From the NCBI GenBank assembly GCA_039000515.1, contig JBCFYV010000012.1, positions 90,090,392 through 90,154,391 on the forward strand: a stretch of 64,000 bases of DNA, written 5' to 3'. Position 1 is the stretch's first letter. Each line of letters starts with the position of its first letter. The translations under genes were made by a program, and so were the position numbers. The stretch comes from Timema cristinae (lineage: Eukaryota > Arthropoda > Insecta > Phasmatodea > Timematidae). Below are positions 56,245-64,000 of the stretch, piece after piece. The notes beneath the pieces are model-generated. The model saw only the letters and a list, made by a program, of their open reading frames with translations. It was not told the DNA's origin and ran no database searches.

Positions 56245-56973
56245 AGCCCTTTTTTGCATGCAATTCATGTCATCCGACAACCAAATAAACGGATGGCAAA
56301 AACTAGTCCAGTTTGTAAGGTTCTTTTATGCGTGCGACATTTACAAACCAGTAGAGGGAACGAAAACATGTTATCAGTGTTGCCAATGTCTTGCAATTAA
56401 ATATGTATCCATTAATGTTGTATGCTGCTTATTAGTTGACCTTTAAGAAAAAGATGAAAAAGAAGATGGGATGTCCATCCCATTAACAGTGTAGATAGTG
56501 CATTTTGTAATCTGCAAGGAAAATTAAGAGACGGCAGTGACAAGTTTTCCAATTATTATAGAATGTATATTACATCGGTTGATGAGCTAGTGGTAACATT
56601 CCAAAGAACCATTCTAGATAGGCCACATTTAATACAGATTCAACACAATTATACGACACCACTTGCCAAAACCCTTTAAAAAAAACCGGCCAACAAGATA
56701 GGAGCTTAGCTGCACTGATTCCTAGAGAATGGACGACACACAACTCGCGCGTTTGCATAAAAGGAACCATTAAACTAGATGTATATAGATAAATTATAAG
56801 AGTTTTATCCGCATGCGATTACTAGGATACGATGACACGTCCTTGAAATCTGACCGACAAATAAATCAGACGACAAATCATAAAGGGATCTATATATTGC
56901 CGTTGATTTATAAAACGGACGAGTCTTTGCCGTCGGTTGTCGGATTACACGAATCGGATGCATAAAACGCCCC
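56245..56973 (+). mobile_element. PIF/Harbinger-like remnant
   Basis: Inverted ends: CCCTTTTTTGCATGCAATTC on the left and GGCGTTTTATGCATCCGATT for the right reverse-complemented. Both continue into TCATGT/TCGTGT and ATCCGACAACC. Around 56519-56580 a frame reads KLRDGSDKFSNYYRM then TSVDELVV, the F-x-x-Y-x-R-M / F-D-E-L pattern near the start of HARBI1-like transposases. The rest is degraded. Confidence 0.6.
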
Positions 56974-57634
56974 TAGATGCGGTGGTAATAAAAACAGAAC
57001 AGTAAAACGTCTGATACCTCAGAAACTAAGTGTTTCTATAGCCACGTTTGATTTAGCTTATCTAAATGCTTATACAGTGGGAAAACACCACTAGAAATTT
57101 TGACACCAAACAAAAGAAACTCATTTGAGAGTTAAAATAGTTCAATCTATGTATTTTTACGCCAATTAATTTGTTCTGCAGCAACTGATGTTGTCAGGTG
57201 GTGTCATTATCGAAGCTGTTGGAGGCACACGTAACCTAAGGGTTGGTCATTAATGTTGCCACAAATGTTCCTATTATTAAATCGGTGTTTATAAATTATC
57301 GTGACGGCTAGCTGGTGGCACTTTGTATTGTCGCTATTCTAAAACTAAAAGTATATCTTCCTCCATTCACGTAAGTCAGCGTTTCTAATATTTATTTTTA
57401 AACAATGGACATACTTGTGTAATACCAAATTCAACTCAAGAGACATACACAATTTATAATATATAATATTAATATTATGAGGGAAAAGTATTTATTTAAG
57501 TTTCAAATGGTTAATCGACTACAGATACTTTAAGAATGCCACTTCTTAGTACAAAATAATCATGTGATGTTATTTTATAAGACTCTAAATACAAGATGAT
57601 GGATTGAGAGCTATCAGAATTAGAGCCTAGGAGT

Positions 57635-58271
57635 TAGCGATGGGTCGCTCGGGAGCGAGTCATTCAAATTGAACGACTCTCGAAAGAGAGCTGTGAACGA
57701 ACGACTCTCGCTTCGCGAGCGAGTCATTCACGCCACCATTATTCACGACATTTTCGCTCTCGTTCATTCGTTCTGGAAAGAGTCAGGAGTGTTTGTCATT
57801 CACGACTCTTCTGTCGTTCTTCGTTCGCTACTAAGAAAAAAATCAAATATAAATGCTTACTATCGTTACTAGATAGCAGTACTGCCTACATTATTAAAAT
57901 ATTTTTCTTAACATCAATTAGACATAATTCTGTGAATTATACAATAAAGACTATATGCTAAGGTTAATTATTATAAGTAATATGAGTAAGTAATAAAAAT
58001 AAAGAATCAAACAAAATAGGATTCGGATAAATTATACATAAAACTTAATTGGTTCATAGGTTAAAAGGAAAGGGGAAGATTTGTACGCTCGGAACGGGAA
58101 TTGTGAGAACTAGTTAGCGCTCGCTCCACAAGTTATAGATTTGAAAGGGGTGAAGGGATTGGGAGCGAGCAAGCCATGCGTTGAACGATATGACTCATAT
58201 GAACGACTCTTTTGAGTGAGCGAGCTTATGTGGGCTAGCTCGCGCCAACGAGCTGGTTCGACCCATCACTA
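57635..58271. mobile_element. hAT-type MITE, 637 bp, 8-bp target duplication
   Basis: Ends TAGCGATGGGTCG and, right reverse-complemented, TAGTGATGGGTCGAACC. Flanks CTAGGAGT (57627-57634) and CTAGAAGT (58272-58279) form an 8-bp duplication with one mismatch. The sub-terminal regions are full of GAGCGAG and ATTCACGACTC motifs in both orientations, likely transposase-binding repeats. No coding region. Confidence 0.86.
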
Positions 58272-58289
58272 CTAGAAGTCCACATGTAG

Positions 58290-59035
58290 TGAGCTGCAAA
58301 CCACTCTTGCTCCACCTTTCGAACCAAGATGTAGTGCTGAGAACCTGGGAATACGATCAATAAAGTGACAAAAGTTGTTTGTGTCAATAGAAAGTAGAAA
58401 TTGATCATCATTACTGTAGCTGAAATGGCCTTGGAATTGAGTTAACTATTGATAAGGATATAAATTCTTCACTACACCACTTCATCTTACACTTAAACAT
58501 TCCTTCAGTAATAGGTATTAATACCAAGGATAATCATAATTGTAGTCCCGGGCCGCTGCCAGTCCACCCCTGCTAATATTACTAAAACGACGATATTAAT
58601 ATTGTACAAAAGGTAGTCAGTTTTGATGTGAACTATTTAAAAGGTCAAGAGCCTAGCAATAAGATGTCATTATTATTGTATGAGCTCCTAGTCAGCGCTA
58701 TTCGACCGTCCATTGTTCTTTGTGATGGCTCTCAAGTTTCAAGACTGAGCTATGTCCCGATTCAGGGTGTACATCTTAAACAATGGCTAGGGATGGTCGA
58801 TACACTGTTCTAACTTTCAATTTAATGCCCCCCACATGACCTCATTTAACAGACGTGAAGCTCTGGAAAAAACTTCGTTTGCAGGGTTCCCAGTTATCTT
58901 CCTAACATCCCCCTCTTCCCCACCATTTTTAAAAATATTTAAAAAATAGTTTTAACCTTTTGTATAATCCAATTTTCAGCCGTGTGAGGTATCAGGAAAT
59001 ACCCTAAAAAATATATTAACGTAATAATTAAATCT
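58290..59035. other. Unassigned DNA
   Basis: No element or gene was recognised between the hAT-type MITE and SINE-D. Confidence 0.4.
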
Positions 59036-59044
59036 GAAAGTTGA

Positions 59045-59350
59045 AAAATGTCACCTGGACCTTTGGCTTAGTATGCCAATGCTCTAACCACTGAGCTATC
59101 CAGGAATCGTCCCGTATTCAAGGCCATTCTTCATTCATATTTTAAGGCAGAGTCTATGATGGACGTACGGAAATCATCGGCTACAAATGTGTAATTTTAC
59201 TAAGATCACGAGCAATCAGATAACGCAGCCACCCTCGAATCGGTAGTTGGTTTATTTCTCCCAACGTTACTAAATCAAAATAGCCAAACCTATTATATTT
59301 GTTTTAGTGAAGACTTACTCGCATCTAGATATCATATTCCTAAAATTAAT
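59045..59350 (-). mobile_element. SINE-D copy, 3' truncated on its strand
   Basis: tRNA-like part (CTGAGCTATCCAGGAATCGT inverted) with the B-box segment deleted. It is followed on the plus strand by TTAAGGCAGAGTCTATGATG, CATCGGCTACAAATGTGTAA and, at 59278-59345, the ~68-bp terminal repeat (AATAGCCAAACCTATTATAT to TAGATATCATATTCC). Order and spacing match 16345, so the repeat is part of the family and not a chance neighbour. Confidence 0.78.
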
Positions 59351-59359
59351 TTTGCCTCT

Positions 59360-60700
59360 CTATATATTACTTCATTCTTTGCAAGAGTCCACATACATCT
59401 AACTATTCTCCAAGATGCATTCGCCAGACTGTCAAGTTCACTTTCCATCCTTCCATTTTTACTGAACATTTTGCCCAGTTGCACCAACATTCACTTGTTC
59501 TAACAGTTTTTCACTTGCTCTAAGAGTTTTTCATCCAGACAATCATTTACTGATTCACCCTTACGTAAAACTATCACCTTAGTTTTAGATACCTTTATTC
59601 AAAGAGCCATTCTGCCTATGGCCATAGTCAAACGATTCAACGTGTTCTGCATTCACTTTCATTCTTATTCATTAATACGACATCATCTGCTTATAGCAGC
59701 ACTCTCACATTCACATTGTGAATTTTCTCAGCAAACGGATCCTCACAAGCATCCCTCATACAATTATCTATGAATACATTAAGCAACAATCATGGAGACA
59801 TAACACAACCTTATCTAACACCGTGTTAAACGTCAAATTATTTGCTTTAAAGCTCCATCCACCCTAACGCGAGCTTTACTTGCAACATACACCTCCAAAG
59901 TTGCGTTTACTAGTCATGCATCCACACCATACTCTCTCAAAACATTCCATTACATTTTCCTACTCACACGATCATACGTTTTCTCCAGATAAAAAAATGC
60001 TCAATACATTTGTTCCTTACTGTCATACATTCCTCAAACAGTTGTTGTATTACAATCTCTACCTGGCATGAAACAAAATTTCACAACCTAAATCTTGTCC
60101 GAAATTTTTTCACGCAACCTCTCCATTAAGACTCTCCTAAAACATTGCCTAGAATACTCAACAAATAAACTGCCCTATGACTCTTGAATTCACTCTTACT
60201 GCCTTTGACTTTATAAAAAGGAACAGTGACAGAAGTCTTCCAGTCATTAGAAACATTTAAAATATCAGCACACACACATTGAACAACCCACACAATCTTG
60301 CAAGTTGTGTCATGCCCCCACAGCTAAGCATTTCACTTGTGATCCCATCCACGCCAGCAGCTTTAACATTCTTTAACATTTTCGTGGCTTTCAACACCTC
60401 ATCCTCGTTAATTCTCTTACTCATCATAAAATTTTCATTGTTTTCTTCTACTTTCTCGACGTTTTTGCCATACAATTGCTCAAATTCCCTTAACTGCTCT
60501 CTTATACTGTTTCCACCCTAGATAATCTCGCCAAGTTTTTTTCTGAATGCCATCGGTTTTTCTTTAAACTCCTTATTTCGTTCTCTTTACCCACTTCCAG
60601 AACAGTTTATTATTGCTCTCAAAATTATTCTTCATTCTTTCTACTTCTTTTAATCTTATTTGTTCCTTACTCGCCTTTACTACTTTCTTTACATTCATCA
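59360..60700 (-). pseudogene. Inactivated LINE reverse transcriptase
   Basis: On the minus strand the order of reverse-transcriptase landmarks is kept. NVKAAGVDGITSEML lies at about 60330-60375. A GVR-stop-GCVMSP segment is near 59775-59825. NVRVLL-stop-ADDVVLM is at about 59670-59715. The catalytic Tyr codon of the YADD box is TAA (59691-59693). Other stops and frame changes occur throughout. An upstream K/E-rich linker (near 60540-60700) precedes the palm as in ORF2 of many arthropod LINEs. The endonuclease and the C-terminal end are missing. Confidence 0.83.
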
Positions 60701-60919
60701 TTTTCTCATTACATATAACTCACAACCTATTACGTTAGGTTTAACTCTTCACAGCAATAATTCGTTTGTATGCGTCTTTATTTTCTATCACAAGTTATTT
60801 CATCTGTTTATTCCACCATGCATCTCTTTTTGAATTTTCCACCACCGCTGATACACACACATCATTTGCGCACACACCTACGCCATATTTTATTCTTTTC
60901 CAAGCAAGATTATTTAAAA

Positions 60920-61201
60920 AAATATGGTTTATTTTTAAGAGTCTTACAACTTTTCAACGAGCTATTTTGTATCTCAAAGAGTTGCGGTGATATGTTCAAA
61001 ATTACCTCCAAAGTCATATGACCGGGAAAATGAGATAAGCCATTTTGTTTGTAATGCTAAACAGTGCCTAGTAACGAATTTTAATAATAACAAATTTAAC
61101 TGAGTTTTAGAATAATCATTTTTTTCCCCCTCTTCTAGCCCTCGCCCTTAATTTTAGGGTTGGGTGAATAGTTCAAAAAATTATCTGGGAAACCTTATGA
61201 A

Positions 61202-61239
<38 letters not shown>

Positions 61240-61425
61240 TCTTAGGCTGATCAGTAAAATAGTTTCAGAACTAGTCCCGTTGACAGATAAATAGACAGAA
61301 GGTATTGCAAACAACTTATTTGCGCGTTCAATGGTTCACGAAACGTCATCATCCATCAAAATATTGACTTTAACATTTTGATGACCACAATATTTCCTCT
61401 CTACGAAGATTCACAATAAAGTAAA
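60920..61425 (+). repeat. HP-family repeat copy
   Basis: TATCTCAAAGAGTTGCGGTG, AGATAAGCCATTTTGTTTGT, CCTTAATTTTAGGGTTGGG, GGCTGATCAGTAAAATAGTT, ACAGATAAATAGACAGAAGG and TTCACGAAACGTCATCATCC follow the family order. A young (AT)n run at 61206-61236 interrupts it. The terminal hairpin is degraded. Confidence 0.72.
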
Positions 61426-61486
61426 ACATCACAGAAATGGGCCTAACTATAAGCTCAAGTTAACAAAATATAGTAAGCATCAAATA

Positions 61487-61700
61487 GCCAAAGCTGTTAA
61501 TTATGCTTTTTAGCGAGGATTACTCCATCTAGATATCATATTCTAAAATCGAAAAAGACACCTGAACACGGGTATCGAACCCGAGACCTTTGGCTTAGTA
61601 CACCAATGCTCTAACCGCTGAGCTATCCAGCAGAGTATTGACGTACTAAGCCAAAGGTCTCGGTTTTGATTCCCGTGCCCAGGTATCATTTTTCAATTTT
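61487..61700. mobile_element. Two SINE-D copies fused head to head
   Basis: From 61487 a minus-strand SINE-D gives the ~68-bp repeat (CAAATAGCCAAAGCTGTTAA), then the inverted tRNA-like part ending GAGCTATCCAG at about 61629. It is joined directly to a plus-strand copy that starts inside the tRNA-like part (AGAGTATTGACGTACTAAGC) and continues through GATTCCCGTGCCCAGG. The two tRNA-like parts can pair as a hairpin. Confidence 0.8.
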
Positions 61701-61864
61701 CAGAATAAAATATATTAATTTTTCATAAGGAAAGTTTTTATTAAAATTTATGTATTTTTCGTGGTCAACATTGATAGAATTTTACTATATTGTTATAACT
61801 TTATTTTGTAGGTATCGACCATCTTAAATAATAGTGACAGCTGCAGATCCCATGACTTATTTTC

Positions 61865-62450
61865 TTACTTTATGGCATAAGAAATTCTAGAATTCACTGT
61901 TGCACTTACGAAAGTACGCCACTTATCTATATCTTGAGCTATCTCAATCCAGTCCACCTCATTATGCCCTAGTTCTGTCATGTCTATTCTAATGTTATCC
62001 TCCCATCTACGTATACTCCTTCCCAATATTCTCTTCCCATTGGGTTTGCCAGTCAATACTCTGAATATGGTTCTAGAGCTCTCCCATTCACGTTGCATGC
62101 CCATCATAATCTATGAGACTTTATTATCATAAAAATGTCTTATGGTGAGTATAAGGTATGTAACTCATCATTATGTAACCTCATCCGCTCCCAATAGCCT
62201 TATCCATTTATGGATCAAGTATCGTCCCAAGCACCTTGTTTTCGAACACACTCAATTTATTTTCGTCATTTAAGGTAAAATACCATGTTTCACACCCATA
62301 GAGAACAACCGGTAAAATTATTGTTTTGTATATTCTGAGTTTTACATTCCTTGACAGCACTCGAGATGTCAACAATTTACTGGCCGAGTAATAGCATTCA
62401 TTTTTCGGCTGAATTCTTTTCCTAATCTCCACTCTAATATCGTTATTAAC
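61865..62450 (-). pseudogene. LINE remnant, C-terminal region (RTE-like)
   Basis: The first frame (62432-62208) reads EIRKRIQPKNECYYSASKLL, then RIYKTIILPVVLYGCETW, then ENKLSVFENKVLG. After a frame break a second (62107-61865) reads TGKPNGKRILGRSIRRWEDN, then DWIEIAQDIDKWRTFV. This two-part order is the C-terminal tail of non-LTR retrotransposon ORF2 that is very common in insects. It lacks the catalytic domain and is interrupted between 62107 and 62208. Confidence 0.83.
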
Positions 62451-62459
62451 ATTATGAAT

Positions 62460-63240
62460 TTAATTGAATTATGAATGAAGTATGACGTAGATCTAGTAGC
62501 TTTTCTCTCTATCTAATAATATTCTTTCTATTAAAATGGATTGTATTTACAGTGCGATTTAGATAAGAGCTTTTTTCAGTGCTTATAAAATTTCCCAAAA
62601 CAATGTCCACATTGTTCACGGAAAAAGGTTAAGGAGCGATTAATATAATTGAATAGAAACTGGTTTTAATGGTTTTATTGTAAAAAAAAAAGTTGGCCCA
62701 TACTGGATATAGTATATGACAAAACTAGTTTTTAAAATGGATGATTGTCATGTCCTTACAAGAGATGGGCTATAAGTGAGACCATCGTGTGAGAAACCTG
62801 TAAGTGGAATAGCCGAGAGGTGCACTAGTGCTCGTCCACTACATTGCATGTTGATTGGCTTTTATATACAGTTCCTACGTATTTGTACAACTGGCATTGG
62901 CTCTTTAAGTTGGTAACACGAAATCTGGCCTCTGATCACCTGCAACCGCAAGCGTAATGGCATCCGAGCTTTTAGGCTTCCTAGCCTCCAAGTTCTTAAC
63001 TTCTTGCTAGACTAAAGACTGGCCTATTTAACCTCTAGAAGGGGTTTATAACCTCTAAACAGTCTAATCTCCGATCAATAAACAGCAATTGTGTCCTTTT
63101 GGGTCACTATACTTATTGTTTTATCACATGCCGTATCAAGCGTACTTGGCACTGAACTTATTAAACACATTGTACTGTAAATTGTACACGCTGTTTATAA
63201 TATATGTTATTGCTTGGAACTAAATGTTGTTGTTCCTGAA
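62460..63240. other. Unassigned DNA
   Basis: No recognised family. GC content rises slightly near 62860-63060 without a coding frame. Confidence 0.4.
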
Positions 63241-63390
63241 AACTGGGCCTGGATTCACTAATGAGTTCAATTCTGCTCCAGTGCAAGTCTAGAAATGGAG
63301 TAACTCTGCACCCAAGATACTCCCAAAGATACGCCTTATTATTTGCTCCATTTCTGTATTCACTAAACCAGGCGCCAATTATTGGCAAGA

Positions 63391-63410
63391 TTATGGTGAC
63401 GTCACCATAA
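63391..63410. repeat. Perfect 20-bp palindrome containing a CRE
   Basis: TTATGGTGACGTCACCATAA is fully self-complementary and has TGACGTCA at its centre. It lies in 63246-63480, which begins GGGCCTGGATTCACTAATGA and may be part of a Harbinger-like element whose other end was not found. Confidence 0.8.
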
Positions 63411-64000
63411 ACGTCATCAATTGCGCTTTTTTCGACCAATCCTTGCAAAGAATTTACTTTCAAAGTCAAGGCTACTTTATTTTAAATAAATTAAATCTCT
63501 AATAGAAACGACAGCAAATACAAATATTTCTAAACATTTTGCTCATAAACTAGCAATAAAATTAGAATCGGCCTTTACTGGATGCTTTACAAAAACAATA
63601 TTAATACATTATTTTGTATTTATTAATATTATTACTTTAAGGCTTAAGCTTCATTAATAAAATATTTATAGAAACTTTAAAACTTATTTTAAAGCTCTAC
63701 TAACCGCCATATTTAGTGACGAGATGTCTTTGGACTTGGAGTAATACAAACCTCTTTGGATCTAGACGAAGATTAAACATTTCGTGGTTATGTTTTGTAA
63801 CAATGCAAGAAATACCATTTCATTGTTTGAATGTAAAAATTCAAAAATTAAAGGTAATTGTTTTGTTACCACTGTCAGAATTGAAACAAATTTTGTGCTT
63901 GACAGACGTTATGTTATTTTAATTTCTTTATTATTAATTGCAGTAGAGTTTGGTAACTAATAATTGTACTTTATGCCAATACGATAATATACCACCATTT

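Overview
The window is eukaryotic, very probably arthropod, genomic DNA. It is AT-rich, has almost no long reading frames, is packed with tRNA-headed SINEs, MITE-like DNA transposons and decayed LINEs, and carries one clear animal gene exon. No bacterial or phage features, CRISPR array or operon are visible. The species cannot be fixed from the sequence. The neurexin exon and the retroelement fragments look like those of insects or crustaceans, by family knowledge and not by any search.

The only convincing protein-coding gene is the first coding exon of neurexin (42609 to 41992, minus strand): a signal peptide plus the first laminin-G/LNS domain, ending exactly at a CAAG|GTGAG donor in phase 0. 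Everything from 41991 down to base 1 is therefore best read as intron 1 of this gene (at least about 42 kb), and no further neurexin exon was recognised there. Upstream of the ATG (higher coordinates) lie a presumed 5'UTR, a GC/CpG-richer stretch near 43180-43390 with a perfect TGACGTCA CRE, and next to it a degenerate 40-48 bp minisatellite carrying TGCGCA cores (43487-43865). Together these look like the promoter region.

The rest is a dense mobile-element landscape. SINE-A is about 280 bp, and four full-length copies have 11-13 bp target duplications. SINE-B has about 24 older copies and shares its 3' tail with SINE-A. SINE-C has one copy with a swapped 3' half. SINE-D carries the tRNA-like sequence internally and is flanked by about 68-bp direct repeats and a 12-bp duplication. 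SINE-E is a small fifth family. DNA elements with recognisable ends include a 1,045-bp perfectly ordered fold-back element with a 9-bp duplication (5374-6418), three TTAA-ended palindromic MITEs, several hAT-type elements with 8-bp duplications, a Tigger/pogo-like element, two PIF/Harbinger-like remnants, a mariner-type remnant and a broken THAP domain. Three LINE remnants are present; one has a stop codon in place of the Tyr of the reverse transcriptase YADD box.

Tandem structures include two arrays of a GGCATTTGGCCTAAAA unit, about 47 copies of a 27-bp unit with a 270-bp higher-order period (45607-46888), a diverged ~140-bp repeat split by a SINE fragment (13671-14190), and assorted microsatellites. 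No new protein system was found. The novelty here is in repeat architecture and in the neurexin upstream region.
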